This document shows positions 1 through 13,100 of a stretch of 64,000 nucleotides of DNA, piece by piece. Source of the stretch: Eulemur rufifrons (Eukaryota; Chordata; Mammalia; Primates; Lemuridae); contig NC_090989.1 in the NCBI RefSeq assembly GCF_041146395.1, positions 46,712,501-46,776,500 of the forward strand, in the 5' to 3' direction. The translations under genes and the position numbers were made by a program. Under the pieces are notes generated by a model. It did not search any database, was not told the DNA's origin, and saw only the letters and a program-made list of their open reading frames with translations. The first letter of the stretch is position 1; every line of letters starts with the position of its first letter.

Positions 1-411
1 CTTATCACGAGTGGATTAGTAAAATGTGGTGTATGTATACCATGGAGTATTACTCAGCTATAAGAAATAACGGTGATATAGAATCCCTTTTGTTCTCCTG
101 GAGAGAGTTGGAACCCATTCTATTAAGTGAAGTATCTCAAGAATGGAAAAATAAACACCACATGTACTCACCAGCAAATTGGTTTCCCTGATCATCACCT
201 AAGTGCACATTTGGGAATAATACCAACTGGGTTTCGGACTGAGGTGGGAGGTGGGGGGTGGGGGGAGGGGATGGGTGTATGATGAGAGCGATGCGCACTG
301 TCTGGGGAATGGACACGCTTGAAGTTCTGACTCGGGGGGATGGGCAGAACATGGGCAATATATATAACCTGAACTTTTGTACCCCCATAATAAGCTGAAA
401 TAAAAAAAAAT
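1..411 (+). mobile_element. L1 LINE 3' end (5'-truncated by the window edge)
   Basis: The text 'tggagtattactcagctata' is typical of the L1 3' region. It is followed by a G-rich tract at 241-275, then 'gtacccccataataagctg', an AATAAA-like signal and an A-run at 403-410. This 3'-UTR ending is characteristic of strepsirrhine L1. It contains no intact ORF. Confidence 0.8.
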
Positions 412-3400
412 AGCCTTGTCAAAATTGAGATTTGGAGCCATCATACATACCTTTGAATCTGGGCTTCCCAAGAGGATCAGTTTCTCTTGTTGGACTTGAG
501 CTAAAGTCAGTTATATTATCTGAGAATAGAAGATAATAAATAATTTTGGCAAGATAAAAAAAAAGCATCACAATACAATGAAAAATTAGTAAAGACTAAA
601 GATATTCAATATTCCCCCCAGTTAATGGCTTGCAGCTTAGATTTCCTTTATTATTATTATATGTATTCATCTATAATAAATGGCCTTTAATTGTGTCTTG
701 CTGCAAGGTATTCTGGAATAAATGATGAATTCAACATTACAACCAAGTGGTTAATACTCATTAACAAGTTAAAATATGTGTAGTTAGTAATAACATGTGA
801 TTTAGTAGTAACCATTGGGTAATCTAGACCTGTTTAGGAGCCAAATTTAGGCACTTTCTTCTATGTCTGCTAAGACAAAGAGTGTCCTCTGTAAGGAAGC
901 ATTGAAAGGAAGTATAATTTTAAAATTAAAGAGACCCATATTAATTATAAAATTGAGTAAAATAGAACTGAGGTTCTCCCCTCCCATTTGAAATTTTTTA
1001 GTACCTCGTAGCTAAGCATCCAGTGAGAACTGACTGCCATACTAACCCAGTTCTTCTCCGGAGGCAGGGACTGTTGGTTGCTTTATCTCTGTCTCTGTCC
1101 TCTCCAAGGGGGCTCCAGTAGGTCTGAGTGTTGCCCTCAGGGGTGGGGAAGTGATTGGGCCTGATGAGACGATTCCTGTAATGTAGAGCCAAAGTAGTCA
1201 GGCTTTCTAGGAACACTGCCAAGCCTCCCATTTATTTATGCAATGAATGTTTACTAAGTGGCTTGGCACCATAGGCCAGGCTTGGAGGGAAAACAAGATG
1301 CAGTCCTTGATGGAGATAGATGTGTGAGCCAAGTATAGCGAAGGCTTGTGTTTATTGTGAAAGAACTAGGTAAGGTCACAGAGGGGGCAAGAAGCGGGAG
1401 TGGTTCTGTGTATGAGGAAGGATGGAGGGTTGCTGGGTGGGGTGGGTGGGAGTGCCTTCACGGAGGGTGTGTAATAAACAGAAGTGGTCGGTAGGTAGGG
1501 ATGAGAGGTGGAACAAGAAGCATGCAATAGCTAGGTGTGCTTAATTTGAAGCGGTGAGGGTGGAGAGGGCCCAGAAACGCAGTCAGGGCTGAGAGCGGAA
1601 GGGCAGGTTATATCACGAAAGAACTTGTGTACTGCATGTGGATTTGGATGTTATTTTTAGGCAATAAGGATCCACTGATTTTCAACAGGGAAATAACATG
1701 ATAAGATGATAAGATGGATGGTTAGGGCACAAGGATGGTGAGAGGGAGATGTCCGGAGCCCAGGGAACCGTGTGAGCAAGGGAAGGGGAGGTGAACTCAG
1801 CAGAAGCAGTGGGACTGGGTGGACGGGATGGACACGAGAGCTGTCAAGGTGACCCACTGGCTGGTACGGGAGATGGCCAGAGGAGGAGGAAAAAGATCCT
1901 TGGCACAACGTCCGTGATTCTGGCCTGGTGGCCACTATGGTGCTCCCTGACTTGTTACATTAACAGCGACTCCTCTACTCTAGAAACATTTATAAGTCTC
2001 GAAAACTGGATCCAACCCAAGGTCCAGGCAAGTCTGGGCGTTTTGAGTAGAAAGGAGGCTAGATTGGATTTGGTATTCCTCCTGGAAGAAAGTCATTCTC
2101 GGGCAACAGAAGTCAAGGGAGACAAGCCCGATCGAGGACTGTGGCCCAGCGTGGCACTGCGGGTGAGTCAGCCAGAAGGGCCTCGAGTCCAGTCCCAGGG
2201 GGCTCGTGCTCCTGGTCTTAGAGGGAGTGGGCCATGATAAGACGGGGAGCAAAAACCAAAAAAAGTTGCACTGCGGCCTGACAAGCTCTTGCGAGCTGCC
2301 AGGGGCAGCAGGAAATGCTGGCAGAGCATTTTCACCCCACAGGGACAGCGGAATTTGGAGGCCTTGGCAGATCTGGAGATAGGGAACCAGAGGCAGATGC
2401 GCTCACAGGCACATGTGAGAGCCTCTTGGAGGACTCCCAGATGTGTAGCTGGAATTCAGGGTATGCCTTCTGTGATGTGAATCAGGCCAGATTCCTACAG
2501 TTGCCCTTGTTTGCCATTTGTCTCTGCAATGAGTGAGTTCCTTTGAGTTAGCGGTGGGGAGTGGGGGATAGGGGTGGAGGATGGGAAGTGGAAAGTGTTT
2601 ATGGTTCTTCTTCAGGCTGACTGGGCTGTACCAAAGCTACACTAACTGACCAAGGCCACCAAACTGCAGTTGAAGACACACAGGCTTACAGGGGAGCTCT
2701 GTGGAGTGGCCCCCCAAGTTTTCCATGGGCACACTCAGGCATCGGTCTGTGATGCGCCCAGTCTGACTCAAAGGCCATTGGAGCTCAAATAACAGTTGCC
2801 CCAGGTGACAATTGTTGGGGAGGAGGCCAAGTCGCTGGGCCTTGACTCAGAAGCATGGCTGTGGGGCTGATTTCTCCTCCAGCCCATGGGGAAAACCATC
2901 TAGACAGAATTCACTGTGCATAAGAGACATCATAAAAGCTGCATCACAATATCCTCCTTTCACCCTGTGAAGAGTGACAGCCACTCTCTTTCACGTAAAT
3001 CCTCATCAGTTTCATCATTCACAGCTGTCTTTAACACTTTTATGCATATCTTGATTCCACCTACAAAATATGTAGGAAGTAGAGATTTGGGGAGAGGGAG
3101 GAAAGATGGGGAACAGGCTGTAGTTTGCTGGCAGGTCCTGGGGGAGCAGCCCTTAATAGAAATGAGGTCAAGCTTTCTTCTTACTTGGGTCAGTTTTCAC
3201 TGACTCTTACTTTTATCCATTTATTCACTCAGTTATTACCTATCGAATATTTTCTATGTGCTAAGCACTGGATTTGGTTCTGGGAAGTCAGAGAAAATAT
3301 ACCAAGGACTCTGTCATCACAGAGCTCAGTCTGGTAGGGGAAGACAAGTATGCAAACAAACAGGTCTAAAACAATTTGCTCTTTGCTCTAACAGAGGTGT

Positions 3401-4094
3401 ATATCAAGGACACGTAGAACAGAGAAGCAATGCTAAGACTACCTTACGGAGTTAGGGAAGATTTTTTCAAGAAAAGGATGAAGTGTGTGTATCCCAGGCC
3501 TAGGAGGAGTCATTCTCTGTGGGGGAGCAACATATGGGAGTCCTGCAGGTGAGAGGCAGCTAGCCTCCTAAACACCCCTGCCTGGTTGCACAGGGTAGGT
3601 CTGCTCACATATATTTGAGTACCAAATCTTCCCCAGAGCACTGTAATCCTGGGGCTGGCAGGAAGGTTGTTGGACAGGGGAGCTTTCAGTGAGATGTACA
3701 GGGTTTCATTTCAGGAGACAGAATGATAAGTTGATGACAGGGCATCACATTTTCCATTGCCCCTGGGGCTTGGCAGTTACAGCATCCTATCCAGAATAAG
3801 CCACTTGTTGATGGGCCTGTGTTGGCTTCAATCCAGGGTCCAAGCACACAGCCTTCTAAGAAGCAAACTGGTGTAGATGCAGAGGGATGGTTTCTTTCAC
3901 TCCACCATTCAAGAGTCAGGTTATGAGTCCTCAAAGCTGTCATTTACAGTGCCTGGTCTTCGGGGCCAACACAAGCATGTGTCACACACTCCAGTGACTT
4001 GCCCCCTGCCTGAGCTGGCACACCAAGAAGGGCTTGTGGTTGACTCGTAAAACTGAAATCATGGAGGGACAAGGAAGGTATATAACAAACGTAC
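412..4094. other. Intron beyond the last visible ABI3BP exon
   Basis: About 3.7 kb with no convincing exon on either strand. It is richer in G and C around 1400-2900 than the rest of the window. The text at 1560-1760 resembles an ancient interspersed repeat, and an L2-like segment lies at 3210-3450. Nothing else recognised. Confidence 0.5.
3210..3450 (+). mobile_element. Ancient L2/MIR-type repeat
   Basis: The wording 'tatgtgctaagcactggat', '...tcacagagctcagtctggta' and 'caagtatgcaaacaaacagg' follows the common mammalian L2/MIR-associated 'tactatgtgccaggcact' pattern. Borders approximate. Confidence 0.45.
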
Positions 4095-4187
4095 CTGCAC
4101 TTCCTGGCTTTCCGGTGACGTTATTTGGTGGTAACGGTTTTCTTCGTGGCGGTGTAGGTCTGGGTGGCAGGGGTGGGCGGCGAGTGC
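4095..4187 (-). CDS. ABI3BP: ABI3BP exon 38, last in window, 93 nt
   Basis: Acceptor cccccag-like (cccag), donor GTACGT. Encodes [20 protein letters not shown] then [11 protein letters not shown] plus split G, matching the human [20 protein letters not shown] segment. It carries an Asn-Val-Thr sequon. The transcript continues beyond position 1. Confidence 0.94.
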
Positions 4188-7100
4188 CTGGGGTTGTGGA
4201 TAAGAAATTATATTACAGATAAAGCCATCATAATAATTCACTACACAAAAATCACAGTTTTTTTTTAACAAAAAAATGTTTGATAAGTAGCAGTTGGATG
4301 ACAGAGAGTAGATTCTATAGAAAAGCACATGTCAATAATATATTGATATTCCCATAGACTAATGTTGGTAATGTACCCAGGGATAACAAAGCACATTAAT
4401 ATGGAAAACGTTATCTTCTAATTATACATGAAAACACAGTTGATACAGGTGACCCTCTGTATCCTGTGGGTTCCCTATCCATTGATTCAGCCAATGGTGG
4501 ATGAAAAATATTGAGAAAAAACGCAATAAAAATAACAATATACCCATAAAAATAACAAAAAAAAACGGTATAACAACTATTCACACAGTATTTACATTGT
4601 GTTAGGTATTATGAGTAATCAGAGATGATTTAAAGCATATGGGAGGATGGGCATAGGTTATTTAAGCATATTGAGCATCCTCAGATTTTGTTATCTGAGG
4701 GGAGTCCTGGAACCAATTCCCTCCAGACACCGAGGGACATCTGCATAGCGGTATGTCTGCCTTTTGAAAGGCTGTATAGATACGCAGAATTTAACCACTT
4801 TTGTTTTTTACATAGATTTAACAGTAGCATTTCTGAACTTCATTTATCCCCAGTTGCCTTTGATTTTGAGATTGCAATTTCTTATACCTGTTAAAGAAAA
4901 TGCAATTTTAGCACACTTTAAATTTATTATGCCAAGGAAGAAGTTAAGCCCTGGAAACTGAGTCACGTAGCATGTTCGCAATTCCGCTTTGTAGATTATG
5001 GATTAACTCCCTTCCCTCATTGTTCTTGTTCTGTAAATGACTCAGAAAGACCAGAAATCAGACTTCTCCCCTTCTAATCACTGATCTTTGTTATGGATTA
5101 ACTGCCTTATTTATTGTCCTGTGCCTAACTCAGATCAGATGGTGCCCATGACAGTTACATCTTCAGTGGAATGTTAAATATATCTTTCCCAAAAGAAAAA
5201 GACCACCTTGACTAATGAATAGTTATAACTATGATGTTGAAATTCTATTAAACTTCCCCAAGCTTCGTCTGTATGACTGATTCCAAACTTCTGCATTTTG
5301 GAACTCACGTTCTTTGGAATCTGTGCTTCCTGGGCAGCTCAGCCTCAAACTTTGACAAAAAAAGATTCTGACTCTTTTGATTATTTTAGGTTGACATAAC
5401 ATTTTAGCTTACATTGTTAAAGTTTATAATTTCTCCTTTTGTGGATATTCCACCCCATCTCCAGCTCTATTATGTAATTATAATCAAACAAGCACCTTCA
5501 GAACTTCTCCAGTGATTACGTAGAAGTAACTCTGATGGCAGAAACAATAAACTTTTGTCTGTGCAGAGCAGGGTCACTATGAATGGCTGTGGTTGTTTAT
5601 TGCACCTGGCCAGGGCTGTACGAGTGGGAGCCACTCTACTCACTCACCCATGAGCTCCAGCTCCAGCCCTGAGGGAGGACATGTTTTTCTAGCTGGTCTG
5701 CCTAAAGGGTGGGATCGAGAGGCACCTTTTTATAATTTGCACAACCAGTGTCTATTTTGCACAAAGGTTGGCAAGGCTAAAGGTACTTGGAGCAGTCCAT
5801 TGTAACCCAAATTCCTTGTCTTGTATTATAGCTTAAAAATTTATCTCTTTCTTTGCATAATATATGTTGGTTTTAAAAATCTTCAAATAAAATTATCAAT
5901 CCACGAAAATGCCCTGTAACATATAGTACTGTCTGTAATACTAGCAAGAGAAAAAGAGAGAAGAGAAAGAGCGTGTGTGTTCAGGGGAGTGGTGACGTTT
6001 GGGACAGTAATATACCAGAGTAGGTCTCACAGTATTCAACCAGAGAGAGCTTAGGCTGGGTGGGTGGTTCATGCCTGTAATCCTAGCACTCTGGGAGGCC
6101 AAGGCAGCAGGATGGCTTGAGCACAGGAGTTTGAGACCAGTCTGAGCAAGAGTGAGACCTCATCTCTACTACAAATAGAAAAATTAGCTGGGCGTGGTAG
6201 CACATGCCTATAGTCCCAGCTATTTGGGAAGCTGAGGCAGGATGCTCGCTTGAGCCCAGGAGTTTGAGGTTGCAGTGAGCTATGATGATGCCACTGCACT
6301 GTACCCAGGGTGACACAGCAAGACTCTGTCTCAAACAAACAAAGACCTTATTCAATGCAAAGGTTTCCAAGTCACCAGCTTCATACTTTTGGCCTATTAC
6401 ATAGAGCATACTCTTAAATCAGGAACATATATAATTCTTTCAGGCAAAAGGATATTGCAATGAATCACAGAAGAGTAAAGCTTAAACATGATTAAAAACT
6501 AGAACCCATAGTGATTCTGCAGAATTTGTTCATTATGACCCCTTAGAACATTATAGAGAGTAATTATTAAAATAGTATCCCATTTGGTTCTTATTAACAT
6601 TTGATTTCTGTACAGGGATCTGTTCATTCCCCTAAAGATAATATTTCAAATGGTTTTCTAGCAATACTCATGCACTGTTTTCACGGTTCTGACACTTTGG
6701 GGGCTGTGCAGATGTTGCTGTTTTTGTTGCAACAAATGACATTGCAGTTACTGCCCAATTTTCAGAGCTGAGTTGCCATAAGGGATTCAGCATCTTGTCC
6801 CTTACCTGGTCTTTTTGTGGAGTGGTACAAGTCCACTGACACATCTCTATCAGAACCTGATGGCTGAGGTGCTTGTTTGATCCCTGTGAGCAGAGATAAT
6901 GAGAGGGAATAAATATACGGCAAAAATGTGCTAAACGTTCTTCTCCATGGAGACTTGGTAGAGTTGTCAGTAATAATGTGCATTCTTTGCAGAGCAGGGG
7001 CATTGATATTCTTGTGCCCAGACACTTTAATTGGCTTCTACTATCTGGCTACAGAAAAAATTCAAAACCCTGCATTCTCTGGTTGTGATATTTTCTCTGC

Positions 7101-10100
7101 AGACTTAGCATTTGATTGTGCATTGTGGTTTTCCACAGCACACATCCTGCACTGCCTTTCCTGGGTGCCATTGCCTCACCAAACAGAATTTTATCTGTGT
7201 TGACTGGCCACCTTTTGCCAATATTCGTGGGTAAATTTTGTAGTTTTAAAAACAATTTCTTCCAAGCCCTCCATTCCCATTAAAAAAAAACAAACACCCC
7301 TTAGAATTCCAATGCGTTTGGGTTTATACTTACTGAATTGACTTTAAAAATATTCCTGGAGAGGCACTGGCTATCAGGCCACAAATGATCTTTACCTTTG
7401 GGATCTGTAAATTAGTCCTGGGCAGGCTTAGAACTCCAAATATTGTTTGGAAGAAACTGATCTGAAAATTACTTTGTGTGGCATTTTGCCTCCTAAATCC
7501 TCCCAACAATCCAATGGTTATCACTCAGCCATTCACCTAGATACCCAGGCTTGGATTTTGGGTAGCTATTCTAGCGTAAAGGGAACCAGTTTGGTTTCAT
7601 CCTATTTTAAAAAATCATTCTTTTATAAAATAATCTTCCCTTATATGGCTGATAGTCTTCATTATAAAAGAATAGAAACAGACATTTTTAGAATCTAAAT
7701 AGTAAAAATAGCTTTAGATATAATGGCTTGTCCTAAAAAAGAATCCACACTACTTTGAGGACCTGACTACAATTTACGTATTAAAATTAAGAATGAAACA
7801 TTTAATTAATATACTAGTTAGTACATTAACAATGACAATCACGTGACAAAGATAATGACAACAACCCTGTTTCGAGGGTGCACCATGGTCCAGGGCCTGT
7901 GTAGGGACATTACATACTCAATCTCATTTAATGTGTGGGCAGATACATTGATTGAATATACCACAGAAGCTTTGCTTGCCAAAAATTAGATGATGTTTTC
8001 GCATTAATTTATAAAATTTGCAGGATGAACCCTATATTGCAATCCCATACCACTTGCTGCTTGAATAAAAGATAAGATATAAAACCATGGAGAATGGTTA
8101 TATGGAATCAGGAATTAAAGGTTGCTTATTTTGGTAGAAAAAAAAATTGATTCTGGGTACAATGACTATTTTGTGACTAATCCCACAGGTATGGCACAAA
8201 CAAATGGCTCATTAGTCTTCTTCCTGTGTCCCACTGTTGGAGGTAATGGGGCCAGGGAAATGGCTCATATGAGTGGTTACTCTGAGAATGGGAAAGCAAA
8301 TGGAATATACTTCCATTTGTGTCACTGGGATAACTTGGCTTGGTGAGGTTTGATTTACCACTATTTTTTGAGGGTAAAAAGAATGCATATTAGTCCATAG
8401 GCTAACAGGCTATGTGTGCCTCGAGTAGATCCTTCTTCACAGCCTTTTCTCCAAATCTTTCTGCCCCTTGAAAAACAAAGTATTTTGATCCAATACTGTG
8501 CACAAGCACTGACATATTCATGACCTGATTTGACCCTTACAGCCCTTCTGTGTGGGAGATGCCATCCATGTCCCACAGATGAGGAAGCCCAAAGCAAGGG
8601 GAGAATTAGCAGCTTGCCCAAGGTCTCACAGCCATTGGGATTCCGTGTTGGGTTACGCCTGGCTCCAAAGCCTATCTCTTAAGCACTAAGTGGCATAGCA
8701 CAGAGTACTTACTGTCTCCTTCTTCCTTTCATTACTCCCAATGACCACGTGACTACAGCCTTAGAGCCCTCTACTCTGTCCCCTGGGTGGGCTGAGCTGC
8801 CAGCACTTTGTGAGGGCTACAGAGCTATGGCTGGCGAGCATGTGTCCTCCAGCCATGCCACCAGTGTGTGGGACTCAGGAAATAGTCCAAGGCTGACATC
8901 AGTCCCCAAGCAGGCACATGGAGATCCACCAAGCCACAGCGTAAGTGCCTAAAAGGGCTGGTGAATTAGAGATCTCGAAGCCCTAGAGAGAATCTGAAAT
9001 TCTACAGAGTTACTTTATGCATAAGACCAAGGATACAAATTCCCCTGACCTCTTTTCTAATCAAGGGAGAAACTGGAAGAAACTAGCCATTTTCTGTATA
9101 GATGGAAATAGAACATTATACTGCTATGATTCTCAGCTGTAAGTACCCAAATTGATAACCAGCTGCTGCACTAGACTTTCTCCACCATTTAGAAGTGGAC
9201 AGAAGGCGGTGGTGTAGGAAAGCATTGGGAAGGGCCCCACCGAAGGCAGCCAGGGGCTCAGTGGAAAGACCTGTGGACAGGAGACTGAGCTCTAGAGCTC
9301 TGGCCTTGCCTCTCCAGCACCAGCTACATTTCGGGGACATTGTCTGGGCCAGAACTGGAGAGGCCGGTGAGCATCTGTTGCCCTGAGTCAGAGGGGAGCA
9401 AATAAAGGCCAAAGGTAGCAGAGAGGCAATGGGGAGAGAGAGCAGGAACCAGGAAGAGCAACACTGCAGAGAAGGAATCCTCGGGAATTGGCACCCAGTC
9501 TAACAGTCTGGCCCCGGCTGTGATCTGAATTCTTTTTCCTTCAGGCAGGATTAATGGACACATCTTCTGAAGCACAGAGTCAGCCCTGTAAGCATGAAGA
9601 TGTGAGCCTCAGTGTGAGCCTCCAACTGCCCTAGGGGAGTTCTCCAAAAATCTTTGGATTTATACAGTTCACCCGTTAGCAGTTTGTTATCCAAAATGAA
9701 GTAACGGTTTGGGTATTTTTAACCATGGTAACAAAAATTTTGCAAACACACACAGTAAACTGGGAATCGATTTTTAAATCTATCAGCGACTCCATTCCCT
9801 GTGATCAAAAAGGGATGATATTTATGGATGATTGGTTTCCTCAGCCTTGTCCCCAAATCTTAGCACCTGGCTAAAAAGCCAGGGGCGATGAGCCAGCAGA
9901 CGGGAAGATTTAGTCACAGCCCAGAAAAACACATTTTTCAGCCCAAGGAGTCTGAGTTCTCATTGTGAAGCACATGCACACGAGGGCAGTAAACTGTGGT
10001 CTCCTCATTAGGATGTAGAGGAAGGAGTTTGCAGCTCAGGTATTTAACAATATCTTCCAAAGCACACGTACCAACGTGGTTTCAGAATTACACTTGGCCT

Positions 10101-13100
10101 GGCACACAATGGGCCATCAATAAATGTTCATTGTTTGAATGAAAGAATAGCTGCACAGCTCCGCAGCTTCCTTCTTCAGGGAGAGAGTGAGAGAGATTGT
10201 TTAGCACAGGGGTTGGCAAACTTTTGTTCTAAAGGGCCAGACAGTAAATATTTTCAACTTTATGAGCCATATGGTTTCTGTCACAAGTACTCAACACTGC
10301 CATTGTACTGTGAAAGCAACTGATTAGATAGATAACCATGTTATCTGTAATTTCTGATTTTTATGCCATGTACTTCATTTTCTTACTATTGCATTGGCTA
10401 AACAGTCATTATATTTATCAGAAGTGGTGAAAGTAGGAATCCTTGCTGTATTCTTGATGTTAGGAGAAAAGAATTCATTCTCTCACCATTAAGTAGAATG
10501 TTAGTTGTAGGCTTTTCACAGATACCCTTTATTAGATTGAGGAAACTTCCTTCTATTCCTAATTTCCTGAGAGTTTTCATTTATGAATGAATTTAAAACT
10601 TTGTCTAATGGTTGTTTTTGTCATCTACTTGGATGATCATGTGATTTTTCTCCTTTATTCTGTTAATGTGGTGAATTGCACTAATTTGTTTGAATGTTAA
10701 GCCAACCTTGCATTCTTGGGGTAAATTCCATTTGGTTGTTATGCATTTATTAGACACGGATATGTACCACCTAGATCTCCATTCAAGGCTATTTCAGCTG
10801 AGGCTTACCCTGAAGGAGATGACAACTGGATGCTGTGTGGTGACCACACTCCCTGCAGGTGGGCAGTAAGTCCTTCCCTGACAGGGGAACCCAATAGATA
10901 GACAATGGAATACAGACCAGGTATAACAAAGTCTGGCTGGGAGGGAGGTGGAGTAAAGAAAGGGGAAACAGTGAGTTCAGTTTTGTCTACCTGTGTTCAC
11001 CAGCCCAATTTCTACCAGCAATTGACTGATTAAATTGAAGAAGCCCTGATACAAGATATCATTCTTCCAAAGCTAAGTTGGATAAGTATTATTACAAAGT
11101 TGACTATATGTACACAGAGGTAATAGAGATCCATTTGTGACACTAGTGGCTTTGGAAAAATGTTTGTATTGTTGATAAGATAAAATATAATAATACTTTG
11201 TTTCCCCTCTGACAAGAGCATGTTCCTAATGAGAATCAATGTCTGATTATACTGAAGGTTAATGGCTTTGGAGCTTCTGTACTTATTCTTTCATTTGCTT
11301 TGTTGACTTCTAAGTGCTTTCTTCTATTTTTACTTATTTGCAACTTCCACGAATTATTTGAAATTAAACAATTTGCCCTGCCTTACTCCCAAAAGGATCT
11401 GAGAGAAGGTGGCTTTGTTTATAGCCAGATTGTTTATGTCGATCTGAGAAATTATTTCTAATGCCACAGTTGGGATGAATAAAAGGACCATCTGAGATAC
11501 TGGAATGCTTCCTTGCTTTTCATGAGTCAGGAATTTATAGTATGGCCTCATTATTTGGTTTCAAGAGAATTCCTAGAATTTCAGATACCAGTACAAAAAA
11601 ACACACTCTAAAACAAATCTAGACTAAATATCTTTAGGTATTATTTATATCCCCTTCTCATTAGAGAATCATCATACGTTGACCAAATATATATGTGCTA
11701 AATAAATTTTCATTTTCATGCTTTTTAATGTAAATAAGCACAAAATTTATACTATTAAAAATATTTCAGGAGAATAATACAATCCTATGTTAAGGCATCT
11801 ATTCACTACCATTTAACCATGGAATAAATTGAGTGTTTGAACTTTTATCATATCAGTGTTCTAGTTTTTCTACAATGATACCTACTCCCATAGATCTGAC
11901 TGGATTCAGGCTATGTCATTTAGCGGAATGTTTTGAAAACATTAATATGACTATGACCAGGGTAACCAATTGTTAATTGCTGTGGTTAAATCTGTTTCTT
12001 CTTATTTAAATTTCATATTCCAGATTGCTAACAGATGCAGACCTTTAAAAAAATTATAATGGTACTTGTAAAATTATAAACTTAAAAACCAAGTGATTAC
12101 AGTTCAAAGACCAGCTTGTGTATGGAAAATATTTTGAAAGTAGGAAAAACAGCTATTTTTATTATTTTCATTCAACAATTCATATTTAATCAGGATTTTT
12201 TAGGAAGCAAAACTGTATACAGTATAACTAATTTAGTGGACAAAGTTTAGAAAAGTGAAAAATTTTTCTTTAATATTTTCAGAGACACTTGAAGTTTTGG
12301 TTTTGGAATGAGTTATATTTTTCAATAATAGTTTTACTAAAAGCTTCTAAAACTTGTAAAAAGGAAATTGAAATGTGAATTCAACAAAATTGTAAAAGCT
12401 GAATAATAACATTTGTAGTTTTGACGAGATCAAAAGGAAATATGCTTATGATCATTACCTGTTCTCACTCCATTCCCACTGGGCATCCCACTGGGTTTGG
12501 GTCTGGTGGGTCTTGTAGTTGTCCTATTCAGAACTATAATAAAATGAGAAATAAATAGTTCAGACATTTTCTTACTCAACATTTTTAGCCCAGGAAAACA
12601 AAACTTCCTAGAGAATTGAAAGTCATTTAACTGTGTAATAAAAAATGATGGCTTACCAAAAAATGTGGTTCAAAAAATAGAAACCACATTCTGGTACAAA
12701 AATCATAGACTTGAATTTGGGAATAGTGACCTGCATTTGTACTCAGAGGTGACCACTGGGCTTCAATACTTGACTTGAAAAAATAACTAACAAGGGAATT
12801 TATATAAGTGGGAAATATCTTGCTTCGTTTATAAGCATTAGATATACTTCTAAAGGGATCTGAAGAAAGATCAGGACTACCTTTGTCTAATGAAAAACCA
12901 AAAACCAAACTTGAAGTATATTTATTTGTCAAAACCTCAATTCATAACTCATGAATTGGCAGTCCTTTTGTAGGAGTCTCTAGGAACAGATGTTTCATTA
13001 TAATAGTCCTTGCACAAGTCCATTGTCAAATACAGAACTTGATGAGACCACTTAAATTTCTCGCCTGCTTTGTAGAAAGCCATAGCATCACCAAAATTTT

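Larger units (their letters stand above)
6884..12458. other. ABI3BP intron, 5.6 kb
   Basis: Holds a MIR, a hAT relic and an L1 fragment (listed separately). The rest shows no exon-like open frame with splice signals on either strand. Confidence 0.6.

Noticed and set aside
1791..2237. 148-codon plus-strand frame, the longest in the window
   Set aside because: Lies in GC-richer intron, with no recognisable domain, no promoter or splice context, and repeat-like surroundings. Length alone is within chance for this composition.
6069..6409. Minus-strand frames of 89 and 108 codons
   Set aside because: Standard antisense Alu frames ([16 protein letters not shown] style), not a gene.
10398..10580. 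Possible intact reverse transcriptase
   Set aside because: Only about 60 codons of a decayed L1 ORF2. No complete domain or flanking L1 frame.
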